From Ariolimax columbianus (taxonomy: Eukaryota; Mollusca; Gastropoda; Stylommatophora; Arionidae): a stretch of 64,000 bases of DNA. The DNA lies in contig JAVGWX010000009.1 of assembly GCA_036924085.1 (NCBI GenBank), positions 60,415,512 to 60,479,511 of the forward strand, in the 5' to 3' direction. The notes below the pieces were generated by a model that saw only the letters and a program-made list of their open reading frames with translations, searched no databases and was not told the origin of the DNA. Position 1 is the stretch's first letter. Each line of letters begins with the position of its first letter. Made by a program: the position numbers and the translations under genes. Shown here piece by piece: positions 12,018 to 22,933 of the stretch.

Positions 12018-12420
12018 ATTATAACTTAACTTAACGTCTTTGTACTGGTTTAGAAGTCTCTGCAGAGTCTGTATACAACCAGTTTCATTTGCATCACCTT
12101 GCTTTAAAAGCTATGCGCATCCAATTTATTCTTAAATGCATTAACTGTCCCTGCCTCGACTACCTCTCGTGGCAATGCATTCCAAGCATTCATCACTCTC
12201 TGACTAAAAAAATATTTCCTAATATCTAATCTGGACCTCTCTTTAGTCAACTTGTAGCTATGCCCTCTTGTTATCGTGGGTGACTGTATTTAAAAAAAAA
12301 ATTATTATAGTGTAATGTATCCTTTCCTATGATCATCTCATTAACCTGTATTAAGTCACCACGAATTCTTCTCTGCCTGGTTCTTTCCAAGAGTTCAACT
12401 TTAGTGGTCGCGTAATACCC
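12018..12420 (-). mobile_element. CR1/L2-like LINE 3' end (copy 1)
   Basis: No long open frame is present, but the minus strand reads LLERTRQRRIRGDLIQVNEM, then [40 protein letters not shown] and [12 protein letters not shown] followed by a stop near 12105. This is the standard C-terminus of CR1/L2-type LINE reverse transcriptases (the FFSQRV..WN.LP..VV...V..FK..LD signature). Downstream lies a short 3' UTR containing actggttgtatacagactct and ending in repeats of TTAAG. The same 3' end occurs at 17575-17980, and as a tail on a SINE at 35634-35705 and 36750-36850. Confidence 0.85.
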
Positions 12421-12429
12421 TTTGAATTC

Positions 12430-14008
12430 GCCTATTCGGTGTCAGCATCAATTTATAAATATGTATACCTTTTTGGTTGTTGTTTTTGTTGTTTTTCATA
12501 TTTCAGAACATTGCAATAAGATGTACTCTACATTGGGAGTTGAAGATTTGCATTTGTGTGTTGTAATTTTTGTTGATTTCCAAAAGATCCTAATGAAAGA
12601 ACCTTTCGTCTTTCGTATTCTTATTCTGAAATCTGTACCCGTGCCTCCTACTTGACATTTATTGCAACCAAAGATATATGAATGACTTTATGTCTTGTTG
12701 GAGTGTCTCCTAACACAATCTGATTGCGATTAGTTGCAGTTATTCTTATAACATTTACATTTGTTCTGTGTGTGTTTTCAGTCCTTACTTCTGTAACATC
12801 TTCTCAAGTATATTTATTTTTAGTTTGCCTCTGATAACAATAATGTGACATATGAACCATGCCATCGACACAGGCCTAATCGTGTAGTTGTCTTGTCAGA
12901 GTCCTATGGAATCCATTCTTGTTGATTGATATTGTTGATTTCATAATCCTGTCGGTAGACAGCAGAAACAGTAATGGTAATAAAAGACATCTCTGTCGCA
13001 CGTAAGTTCTTTCATTAAAGTGGTCAGAAAGCTGACTTTCCTGTACAACTCTACATTGCATATCTCAATATGTTTTCGTAATTATGTTGATTAAGTTCAG
13101 TGTCAATCCGGTGTGTCTGAGCAATTTACAGAGTGATTCTCTCTCTAAATTATCAAATATCTCGTCCTAATCCAAGAATCAAATATAAATTGGTAAGTTA
13201 CATTTCACATTTTGCTCAACTAGTATTCTCAGTGTAGCTGCGTAGTCTGACGATGAACTATATTCTCGAAAGTCTGTCTGTTCTTCTCACAAATGTTTAT
13301 CTAAGCCTATTTCAATCTCTCATATGATCCTACTCAATATTTGTCAAGGCACTGATAATAACATTATTCCTCTATAATGTAAACACTCTTGCAAACATCC
13401 TATCTTTGATAACTTCTTGAGATAGCTTTCCTTCCAGTCTGCTGGTATATTTTCTATTTACCAGATCTTCCAAGTCATTTGTTTAAAATCTGTGCTGTAT
13501 TGCGCAGTCCATTTAGACTGCATCTGCAAAGATATTATCTGAGCCAGTAGCTTTACCATCCGTCAGCAATCTCATGACCTCTTTAGTTTTTCTTTGTTTG
13601 ATTTCAAGCAATAAATTTACAGTTCTCTTACTGCCGGCTGAATGTCTAGGAGATCTCGTGAAACTAGTATATTTAAAAGTCTATATAAATGTTCTGTCTA
13701 TCTCTTTATTTGCTTAATTACGTAGCTATTCAAATGTTATTCTATATCTTTAATAAAGCCTTTTGCTGCTTATGTGTTAATTTTAATTTCTTTGTGATGT
13801 TATTCAGGTCTTTCTTGTGCTCTTTCTTGCTTCTATGTTGGCTTCATTGTATATTTCCTGTGTCTTGACACTAGTATTTTGGGTTTTGCTCTTGTTCAAA
13901 CATGCCTTCATAATGTTTTCATTTATTTGTTTTCCTGTTTCTGTTGTTTCCAATGCTTCAATTTGTAATTTTTTTCCCATAGAACTTCTTCGAATGTTTT
14001 GTTCCATA
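12430..14008 (-). mobile_element. RTE-type LINE remnant, RT part (interrupted by the fold-back mariner)
   Basis: Minus-strand, heavily decayed. From right to left: a coiled, basic linker (KLQIEALETTETGKQINENI, EARKSTRKT, 14000-13800), the start of RT (EVMRLLTDGKATGSDNIFAD, near 13590-13530), the palm region ending CRVVQESQLSDHFNERTYVR and QRCLLLPLLFLLSTDRIMKS (13055-12935), and the post-RT block GGTGTDFRIRIRKTKGSF with NVEYILLQCSE (12650-12490). These are RTE/BovB-like signatures from family knowledge. The endonuclease half lies on the far side of the mariner at 14751-15290. Stops are frequent. Confidence 0.78.
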
Positions 14009-14010
14009 TA

Positions 14011-14748
14011 CGAGGCGCGTTCAAATAAAACCGGACCAAACTGTATCAAGTGAACACGCGTACAATGCGCACCATAACGTCACTTCTGATGTAAGCAGCA
14101 CATACCAACCGTCAAGTATTCAAAATGTCATTATTCTCCAACTCATAGTTTCCTCAGCAAACCATTGAAAACATGGCGGGTGTGATACGGAATCCGTCCA
14201 GAGTTGATCAGCGAGCAGTAATTCAATTTCTAACATTTGAAGGATATCGACCAGTTGACATTCATCGCAGAATGCAAACAGTTTATGGTGACAAAAGTAT
14301 GGCGAACGTAAGCTCCGGCGACCGTCCACCAGAATTGTTGCATCAATGTTGCCGATGCCATCTTCAACAATATGCACCTGATCTGGTCTCAGAATATGTT
14401 TCGTTAACTGACGTCCTTCTTAAACATCGTTTTCCAGTTCTTTATTGTTGTCTTCGACACACTTTTGTCACCATACACTGCATGTATTCTGCAAAGAGTA
14501 TCAACTGGTCGACATTCTTCCGCTGTTAGAAACCGAATCACAGCTCACTGATTAACTCTAGACGGATTCCTAATCATACCCTTTATGTTTTCAATGGTCT
14601 GCTGAAGAAACTATGAGTCAGAGGATAATGACATTTTGCAAACTTGACGGTTAGTATGTGTTGTTTAAATCAGAAGTAACGTCATTATGCGCATCGTACG
14701 TATGTTCACTTGGCGCACTCAGGTCCGGTTTAATTTGAACACGCTTCT
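14011..14748. mobile_element. Fold-back mariner-derived element 1
   Basis: The element has terminal inverted repeats (cgaggcgcgttcaaataaaa on the left; agaagcgtgttcaaattaaa as the reverse complement of the right end), both running into ccggacc. It is flanked by TA at 14009-14010 and 14749-14750. The left arm encodes the start of a mariner transposase helix-turn-helix (MAGVIRNPSRVDQRAVIQFL, from 14173). The right arm carries the same segment again in reverse complement, so the two arms pair over about 300 bases. There is no catalytic domain. Two further copies of the family lie at 44764-45210 and 61805-62534. It sits inside the RTE LINE, between the endonuclease and RT parts, so it is younger than that LINE. 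Confidence 0.88.
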
Positions 14749-14750
14749 TA

Positions 14751-15290
14751 GTTTTTAATGTGTTGTCAGTTTTCTTCTGTTTCCTCTATTTGTTCTAGTT
14801 CGTGTAACACATGTCGCGTAATCGATATTACAACTCTTAAATATATCCTGCATTTCTTTGTTTCTGAAGAATGCCGCATTAAACGGCTGTCTGTGGCCTC
14901 ACGCTGTTGTACATCCTTTAAGCTTCATCTTTACATCGACTTTGAGAAAACTGTGTTCTGAAGCTACATGGGATCTTTGACATACTTTTACATTGTACAA
15001 CGATGATCTTAACGTCATGTTTATACGAGTATGGCCAATCTGGTTTTCTATCATGTGATCTGATGGCATCAATGTTGCTTGGTGCATTCATAAATCTGAA
15101 AGCATGCTATCATCAATTTAACTTAACAATTCTCATTTTTATGTTTAATTCCTATTCAACGTTCTCTGTGAAACCAATATTCCCAACGGTATCCATTAGG
15201 CCGCCAATAATAATTGTTATTAATTTCGTTATCCCTCTAACAATGATACTTTGAAGCCTCGTGTAAAATCCCTCTTTTATTGAGTCTTCT
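14751..15290 (-). mobile_element. RTE-type LINE remnant, endonuclease part
   Basis: Continuation of the 12430-14008 element across the mariner insertion. The minus strand reads EGFYTRLQSIIVRGITKLIT followed by IIIGGLMDTVGNI (about 15280-15180), the APE-type endonuclease strand that normally ends GDxNA.VG. It then reads NQIGHTRINMTLRSSLYNVK, the end of the endonuclease leading to the SDH-type motif, here changed to SEH (15045-14955). The start of the endonuclease is missing, because another LINE 3' end abuts at about 15300. Confidence 0.72.
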
Positions 15291-15897
15291 TTGTTCTTAC
15301 TTAATGTAACACATGAAGACACTCCCAAAATCCCACGCCATCCCTCTCTGTCTGTCGCCGCCTGTCGTATCTCAGCGGGACGAAGGCCTGACCACTCAGT
15401 GATGTTGTACACCTATCTCTTCCTTGGACCTATTCGCCCTCTCTGTCCCGGTACGGAATCAAAGAGTATCGAGTATCGTGACGTGCCCGCACCAGGCCAT
15501 CTTTCGTCTTTTGATAGCTGTGAACAGATCTTCAAATGGACCAATAGCATCTTCAACTCTCTGACGTATTTCTACGTTCGTGACACGATCTTTATATGTA
15601 ACATTTAGGAGTTTTCTATAGCACCTCATTTCCATTGCATGTATTATATGCTGGATATCTGCTGTAATGGTCCAGGTCTCGCAGGCATACAGAAATATTG
15701 ATAGCACCAGAGAGCGCATTAGTCTAACTTTTATGCCGAGGGCGAGCCGCTTGTCTCGCCATATAGGTTTCAGCCGAGTCAGCGCCGCTGTTGTTTGTGC
15801 TATTCTTGCAATTACCTCTGGCTGTGATCCCTCTTTACTGATCAATGATCCAAGATATTTGAAACGTTGTACCACCTCAAGTTCCTGCCAAGATTGA
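15291..15897 (-). mobile_element. LINE RT C-terminus, RTE-like, second family
   Basis: An open frame at 15459-15875 reads VQRFKYLGSLISKEGSQPEV, then LVLSIFLYACETWTITADIQ, MRCYRKLLNVTYKDRVTNVE and KMAWCGHVT, the usual post-RT region of endonuclease-RT LINEs (KYLGS, YACETW, WxGH). Downstream on the minus strand, RPAEIRQAATDREGWRGILG gives the terminal Trp-containing block, interrupted by a frameshift. The insert ends near 15300 and abuts the truncated RTE endonuclease. A related copy on the + strand is at 43735-44620. Confidence 0.82.
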
Positions 15898-16475
15898 CTC
15901 TCTGTTTTTTCGCGTTCCGCTCCTGTGTCCTCTGGGTTATGCCCACCTTCGGGTTAGTATGACACTTGTTGTGCTAAGGATACGAAGTTGGGAGAGGTAT
16001 CGTGTGGCTTTGGATGGAAAAGGGGGGGGATAGGGGTAGTAGGAAGGCGGTTTCAGTCCAATCAGGAAAGCCCTTGAGTAGTGATAACCTTGGTTGAATT
16101 CTGGGGTGCAGTTAAGCGGAATATTGAAGGTCAGCATGGACTAGTTTCCCATGGCTTAAACCAGGCACAGCCGCAGGAAGATAGAGAACAACAAACAGGA
16201 TAACCGATCAAAAGCACATAATTTCCACAGAATAAAGTCTTTGATGCCACCTGTTGAAGGAGTTGTACAGTATAATCTGAATAGGAACTAGCAAACAGCA
16301 GAAAAAGACACAACCACTGGAGCAATTCGAGAGCACATTCAGTAAGGCGTGGCCATCTTACTTATTCTTGATTAAGTGGACTCGGATTCATACCCCCGGT
16401 AAGGAATTCGTTTTATTTTCTATCGGGGGTGTAACAGACACCTTAATTGGGTTTCTACGACACACCAGCAATGGT
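15898..16475. other. No recognised feature
   Basis: A short G run lies at 16023-16030. No coding frame or match to other repeats is apparent. Confidence 0.45.
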
Positions 16476-16477
16476 GT

Positions 16478-16514
<37 letters not shown>
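16476..16514. repeat. (TA)n microsatellite with CA-rich 3' flank
   Basis: About nineteen TA units, followed to about 16645 by a degenerate ca/cc-rich stretch (cacacacacgcacccttcc). Confidence 0.95.
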
Positions 16515-16517
<3 letters not shown>

Positions 16518-17012
16518 AACACTCAGCCTTTCACACACACACGCACCCTTCCCCACACACTCGCACGGGCATACATACAATCATGCATCCTCCCATACAG
16601 ATGTACCCTAACATATACAAACGCACCCTCACACGCTCGTACTATTCCTTAACAATTTTGGTTTCTTAGGTGATAGCTATTACGCCCACTACATGTTCCG
16701 GAACCTTCTTTCCATTTATCATTTACAGTATACCGTATATGTGCTACTAATCCATCTTCTTCAATGAGTCCTTATATGTTGTGTATGTTTCTTCTGGTCC
16801 AGATGCCCCCCTCCCCTTACTCCTTTCCTTGCGGTTGGTGTTGCCATCTCGGAAACGATTTTCCAAACGAGACCACGCCACAGTGATGAAATCCAGTTCG
16901 ATCATAGAACAGTGGTTCTCAACCTGCAGTGCAAACGTCCTGTTTAGTTGTTCAGATGGATTACTAGGGATGTCTGAGATAATTCAAGGCTCTCGCTATT
17001 GATTGCACACAC

Positions 17013-17200
17013 GGAGTGTCCGAGTGGCATAACGGCTGGAGTGCTTGAATATCACCACAAATGAGCCAGGTTCGCTTTACGGTCTCTACGCGGTCGTAGT
17101 TTACCCAATAACACACTGTAGCCTGTTTATAAGTGTTGGAAGGCAAGACGGTGAGCAAGAAGACTGGTCACCTTACCTTATTCAAAGCCGACATGTATTG
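17013..17200 (+). repeat. tRNA-headed SINE-like sequence
   Basis: The start gtgtccgagtggcataacgg resembles a type II tRNA 5' half with an A box, and gagccaggttcgctttacgg about 50 bases later resembles a B box. The fold is not a clean tRNA, so a SINE head or tRNA relic is more likely than a tRNA gene. Downstream borders are uncertain. Confidence 0.45.
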
Positions 17201-17250
17201 CAATTCAATCTCAGCCCCCCTCAGCGCCAACGACAGTGTCTGCTTTGGAA

Positions 17251-17560
17251 CTTCCATCACCTTCGATCCTCTGATTGCTGGAGCTTTTAGAGAGAGAGAG
17301 AGAGTGGTGCTTGCAGCCAATACTGAGACTTCTATCACATTCGATCCTCTGATTGCTGGAGCCATTATAGAGAGTGGTGCTTGTAGCCAATACAGAGACT
17401 TCCATCACCTTCGATCCTCTGATTGCTGGAGCCATTATAGAGAGTGGTGCTTGTAGCCAATACAGAGACTTCCATCACCTTCGATCCTCTGATTGCTGGA
17501 GCTTTTAGAGAGAGAGAGTGGTGCTTGCAGGCAATACAGAGACTTCCATCCACACTCTCG
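17251..17560. repeat. Tandem repeat of about 70 bp (four units)
   Basis: The block ttcgatcctctgattgctgg starts at 17262, 17340, 17410 and 17480, so the spacings are 78, 70 and 70. Units alternate between a gagag-rich end (first and last) and a cattatagagag end (middle two). Confidence 0.93.
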
Positions 17561-17574
17561 GCATGCAAATTGTT

Positions 17575-17980
17575 AGTGACCTTAACTTAATTTAACATAA
17601 CTTAACTTTTCTTAACTAAACGTCTTTATACTGGTTTAGAAGATTCTGCAGAGTCTGTATACAACCAGTTTCTTTTACATTCACTGTATCTAAAAAATAC
17701 AAATGCGCGTCCAATCTATTGTTGAATTCATCAATTGTTCCTTCCCCCACTACTTCCTGCAGCAATGTATTCCAAGCGTTCACCCCTCTCTGACTAAAAC
17801 AAATGTCCTAATATCTATTCTGGACCTTTATTTAATTAGTTTGTAGCTCTTGTTCTTGTAGGCGGCTGTATTTTGAAGAAAAAAACAAACTTTGTTATAG
17901 TCTAATGTATCGTTTCCGTTGATTATCTTAAAACCTGTATTAAATCACATCGCATTATTATCTTTTCTTGACACTGTGGA
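17575..17980 (-). mobile_element. CR1/L2-like LINE 3' end (copy 2)
   Basis: Same element as 12018-12420. The minus strand reads, with frameshifts, SRIDIRTFVLV, VNAWNTLLQEVVGEGTIDEF and NNRLDAHLYF, then the shared 3' UTR (actggttgtatacagactct near 17655) and a TTAAG-rich end at 17580-17620. It is older or more damaged than the first copy. Confidence 0.8.
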
Positions 17981-19798
17981 CCTACAATTAGGAACCGGAA
18001 GGCAAGGCGTCAAGAAAGGCAACTGATGACCTATTTTTTTTCTTAAAATTACAAAACTGAAACAATACAATGGAGTCTCTCTCACTTCATCCTTGACGAC
18101 ATTGAAACTAGGGCTATCTGTTACTGACTAATTCATCTATTACTTTGTGAATGATTGCGAGATACATACGTTCGTATCACGTTGAGTGTAGGCCTGAAAT
18201 AAATACAAGATTAAGACCCACTGTCTGTGGTTATTGATTACCAAAAATCTTTATATGGTATAATAGATTTCATCCTATTTCGCGTGTCAGGTTGTTATTG
18301 TCCTTGATTTGGTCATGTTGTTATCCTTTGATTGCCTTCAAGAGGTCTTTTGGTCCTGCTTTATCTTGATAAGCCGAGGCCACATTGCCCCTGTGCCATA
18401 AAGGATTGATAAGCTTAACTGCTGTCGTGTCTGAGTGTCTTCTCTGATCAAATGTAAATCAATCTGTGATGTCATTATATCCTTTGTTGAACGAATAACT
18501 GTCTGACTAGATTTTTATTCTAATTTATCAGTCCTTTAGTTGTTTTATTATTTGTTTTGGTATATCGAGAGGTCGATGTGTATTGTTGAGAGTTAGAAAT
18601 GGCTGTGAGATTTGTTCGCACAACAGACGATCAATATCTCCAGTATCTGCAGTTTCTGCAGATCATCTCTCAATGACTGAAGTCCGAGTGGTTCGTGTAT
18701 AAAACCGTAGCCGTTACAGGAGAGTGTGTGAGCTTGAGTTACAACCAATTGAGTGCCAATCACATAATGCTCAGTGTAACAGCCGAAAATATCATTGGGG
18801 GGGGGGGGGGGTTACTGTATTACCGCTTGTTCCAGTCGACCCAGCTGTAAATGGATATCTGATGATGCAAAGGGGAGCATTTCGGATCCACCGGAGGAGT
18901 TACGAAGTTCGTGCTGTCGTCGGCACTTTCAGCAATGAAAGGGATTGAGCACATTTCGGTTCGTTCAGGTACACACAATCGGTTATATGAGCATTTGTTT
19001 TCAATTTTCCGTTACATCTCTACTGCAAACAAATGGGATGAAGATTTCCTACATATTTCGTAGAGTAAATTCAAGTGTTGTGTTGAGACCTATAAGGGTA
19101 AAATGTAAATGTAATGTGCATAATGCCCGGCGTCCTATCACCGCTATCTTAGGTTTTTGGCACTCCTTAAACAAAATGGCGGGTCGATCGCGTCTGCTAA
19201 TCAGCTGTGTTGCAGGCATTTTTAACATTGCAATGTTTACTTTACAGAGGGGTAGAAAAAACACTTGGGCATAAAGAATGCGTCTACTAATTAGGCAATT
19301 GATGATCTAGCTCAATAGACACGATGTTGCTCTAAATTATTGTGAAAAATCGAACATTCTACTACAAAGAAAACGCAAGTTATGCAGTCGTGAATTGGTT
19401 GGGTAAAGTGAGTGTTTTTAATATTTCATCATGATTTAAAAAAAATAATTTTTAAAAACCTGTGCGTCAGAAATTTACATTTTCTACATATAAAAAGTAC
19501 ATAGCACAAACAAACAAAATGTGCAATTTATATTTCGAATTCATTCTCCATTGTTAAATTATAAAAGATGTCAAGTGAGATTATTGGAAGTTAACACCTA
19601 AACCTGATCGTTGCATAAATAATTAGGTCTATATCAAATGGGATATAAAATGCAACATGTTTAGTTTAACAGAATGTTATTAGATACAAATATTTGCATA
19701 ATAACATCTAACATAAATGTAGTGGTTAATTTATATTTTAGAATAGGTTCTTAGACATCTACACGTCACTAGCTCCTACTGTTCTCAGACACATTGTA
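17981..19798. other. Unassigned 1.8 kb
   Basis: No supported gene. It holds a G homopolymer of about 14 bases at 18797-18810 and a short SINE-like core (cagtcgacccagctgtaaat near 18834) also seen inverted at 25425-25460. The remainder, including frames at 18945-19274, shows no recognisable domain. Confidence 0.45.
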
Positions 19799-20449
19799 TC
19801 ATTCATGCTTTCTATTTCTCCCACTTTGAACTTCTGTATTTACAAATGGAGATATTTGTAACAAATGATTCTCCATTAACAATTTTCACCGTGACAAGCT
19901 GTTCTTAATGCCCAATGCCCGTTTTTCAACCTTAGCTACTGTTGAATGCACAAGTTCACCTCCTTGTTCTACATGCTACCCAGTCCAAACCCATACATTC
20001 TCATCCATTCTGTGCAATGTGTTCCTAGTATGTGTTGTTTTGGAATTATTTGTTTTGGAAAGAGGTTCCTAAATAAAGTCATATACGTCTGTTTTGATGT
20101 TTGAATTGATGTGGTATAGTTTTCAGAAATGGGTTTACTGTAGAAATGTTAATGTGGACAAATACCATGTCTAGGATTTCTTGGTTTTGTGTAAATCTGC
20201 ATGTTCGTGTAATGACTTCTCTTGTCAGAGCTTCATAATCTTTAGATACTGTATATTTGTGGCAGTGATTGCTTATAAATGACCTGCTGTGATATGATTG
20301 GGGTGTGATTGTGTGTTTATCTTGTACTTTTCTCATTGAAGAGCAGACTGGACCAAACCTAACACTCAGCCCCTCAAACCAAAGTTGTGCCAATGTATGC
20401 TTTGATTGTGCAACTTTCTCTTCCGTATGTTCACAAAGTGACAAAAATC

Positions 20450-20812
20450 TTCTTCTTCCTCTTCGTTCTTTCTCAATCTCCCACTACCAAACCCTGAAAG
20501 GGCTTAAGTAGCAGAATGTAGTACAGAGAACGGAATGCGTTGTATCGTAGTTTTACAGCTTGGCTGCGATATTTGCACCTTTCGGTCCAACACATCCGAC
20601 TTCAGCAAGCATTTTTTTAGTACCAGGTTAGCATTCTCTCTACAAACCCGGTCAGTCCTTAGCCAGTCTGACTTACTGCAGCCTGTTATCCAGGATCACC
20701 GCGTGGAGGTGTAGAAGGGTCTTGGCAGCTCTGGTTCGCTGGCCCTGATGCTAGCAGTCAGCTATGGGTCGCTGACCACTGCAGCTTATGCGCTGCTCAA
20801 CATCTTGATCCC
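20450..20812 (-). mobile_element. SINE family S1, full-length copy inside RAG1-like copy A
   Basis: A 363-bp insert flanked by a perfect 11-bp duplication, tgacaaaaatc at 20439-20449 and 20813-20823. Its 3' tail is (GAA)n-like (seen as ttcttcttcctcttcg on the + strand at 20450). The body contains the domain aagtcggatgtgttggaccg (reverse complement, near 20600). Other copies or pieces: 29101-29194 plus 33028-33205 (split by a LINE), 55047-55215, 57066-57165, 45790-45855. The tail and duplication length match those of the RNase H LINE, its likely mobiliser. Confidence 0.88.
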
Positions 20813-21252
20813 TGACAAAAATCAATTTTCGACTCTAATGGCTCAGACTTTTTCAAAATATTTCCAAATTTATTTAAATTAATAACTGTGCTATTGTTAA
20901 CGTGTGTGGCTTGTGATGTCTGGAAAATTGCAATGTCTAATTTATCTACTGCTTTCTCTAGAAGTTTGTGGTGTTTTAGAACAATGACTATGAAGATATA
21001 TATAGGACATATGAAGATAGAGAGTATCCCATTTTTCCATTTCGATCTCTAGCATTGGCTAATACAAAGAATTGTGGTAACGTGCCACATGTTTTTTATT
21101 ACCTGTCCCAAACTTCATAAATCTCCTATGGTCAGTTTTCTTCGTTTGCAAGTCTTGGTCTGGCTGGATGTCTTTATTTCATTACGCGACTGGAGACACC
21201 AAAGGCATGGTGATGCTTCTTGGGCTCCTGATAGGCAGTATATTTTTAGAAA

Positions 21253-21499
21253 TATTTTAAACAATTTTTTTGCATTCTCCTTATTTATCTATTCCACAAG
21301 ACAGTTTGTGTTGCATTGTGGTTTTTATTTTGTGCCTGTCGGCCCATTGCATCCAACTTCAGCATGCATTTTATGTAAGGGTCTGCTTCCTCCTGCATTT
21401 TGCTTCCCCGAGTCAACAGCCGGTTCTGTGATGGGGATCGAACCCAGCACCTCTGGTTGTGAGCCGTGTCACTTAACCATTAGTCCACGCTGTTATCCA
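21253..21499 (-). mobile_element. tRNA-derived SINE (family S4) inside RAG1-like copy A
   Basis: On the minus strand the head reads gcgtggactaatggttaagt (A-box region) and ggtgctgggttcgatcccc (B box), so it is tRNA-like. The body contains the gaagttggatgcaatgggcc domain. A degenerate duplication of about 15 bases flanks it (tatatttttagaaat at 21238-21252; tatatttttgttaagaaat from 21500). Other copies: 43457-43640 (+) and 54640-54885 (-). Removing it restores the frame GDYDFLTKIY-CLSGAQ of copy A. Confidence 0.82.
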
Positions 21500-22335
21500 A
21501 TATATTTTTGTTAAGAAATCATAATCGCCAAAGAAAAAAAAGATCATTTGCTTCCATTTCCACTCTAAATCTTCCAACAACTATTTGAGCTTTGATGCTG
21601 TTGATAAATATTTCTAGATTCTCATGGCTGTCTCTTACACTGACCATTGCTATAAGGACAGTGTTTGTTTTAGAATTGGGCTTTGCTAAATTTACTATTT
21701 TCATTGTAACTTTTAAACTACATTTTCCAAGATTCCCACCGACCTTGACCCATACTTCTTTCTCATGAATACAGTTGCTATGCCATGTTAATAATCCTTT
21801 CTTCTTGTAGCCATTAAGGAGCCAAGAAACAAATCCTGGCAAATCTTGAATACGTGTAAATGGTATCTCTAGGCTTTGTCTACATCCCTACACACTTTTT
21901 CATTCGAACATGCACCCATTTACGCGTGATCTCTCTTGTCCACAGCCTGTCTGCTCCTTCGCGTGCTTTCTTCACACTAATCTCTTTTAACAGTTTTCTC
22001 TGTTTTCGTTCTTGTCTCCAGGTAAGACCTACCGTTATTTTTATGGCAAGTGCCAACTTCTTGGACATTTTAATTTTATTTTGAACACCAACAGCCTTAC
22101 CAATTGTGTTACGAAATGTGTATAAAACGCGTCTCAGTTCGTGTGCATGTTGAAGCTCAAGTGAATCAGTGGGTGTGCTTGCAATGTGTTTTTTAACGTT
22201 GTGAAGAAGGTGGGATCGTTCTCGCTTTGTTGGAGTTCTTGCTGCTGATGTATCTTTTCTGTGTTTGAATATTCTTTGCAATACAATTGGTTGCCCTCTC
22301 GTGTTACATTTTATAATAGTGTTATGTGCTGTTGT

Positions 22336-22800
22336 GAGCTTTCTTCTAATGAGATGTGTGAGCTTTCTTCTAATGAGATGTGTGAGCTTTCTTCTAATGA
22401 GATGTGTGAGATTTCTTCTAATAAGATGTGTGAGCTTTCTTCTAATGAGATGTGTGACCTTTCTTCTAATGAGATGTGTGAGCTTTCTTCTAATGAGATG
22501 TGTGACCTTTCTTCTAATGAGATGTGTGAGCTTTCTTCTAATGAGATGTGTGACCTTTCTTCTAATGAGATGTGTGACCTTTCTTCTAATGAGATGTGTG
22601 ACCTTTCTTCTAATGAGATGTGTGACCTTTCTTCTAATGAGATGTGTGACCTTTCTTCTAATGAGAAGTGTGAGCTTTCTTCTAATGAGATGTGTGACCT
22701 TTCTTCTAATGAGAAGTGTGAGCTTTCTTCTAATGAGATGTGTGACCTTTCTTCTAAGGAGAAGTGTGAGCTTTCTTCTAATGAGATGTGTGAGCAATGT
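22336..22800. repeat. 24-bp coding minisatellite in RAG1-like copy A
   Basis: About nineteen units of gtgagctttcttctaatgag plus atgt. Twenty-four bases is eight codons, so on the minus strand it encodes a repeated RRK(L/V)THLI octapeptide in frame with the flanking protein. The unit is derived from the single LTHLIRRKL block seen in copy B as LRTHVVRRKL. Confidence 0.95.
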
Positions 22801-22933
22801 CTTTTCCTCTTGTGTTAGTGGCTGTGTAATCAGCTTATTCATTATCATGTGTACTATAGTGTCACATTTGAACATAGAGGATGATGAGTGAGGTACTTGT
22901 TATGCTAATTAATGTAGAGAGAAGAATCCTGGT

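Noticed and set aside
17013..17085. Functional tRNA gene
   Set aside because: A- and B-box-like elements are present, but acceptor and anticodon stems cannot be paired convincingly; the other tRNA-like heads here are SINE heads.
18945..19274. 109-codon frame as a gene
   Set aside because: No family resemblance, and the region beside it is repeat-derived.
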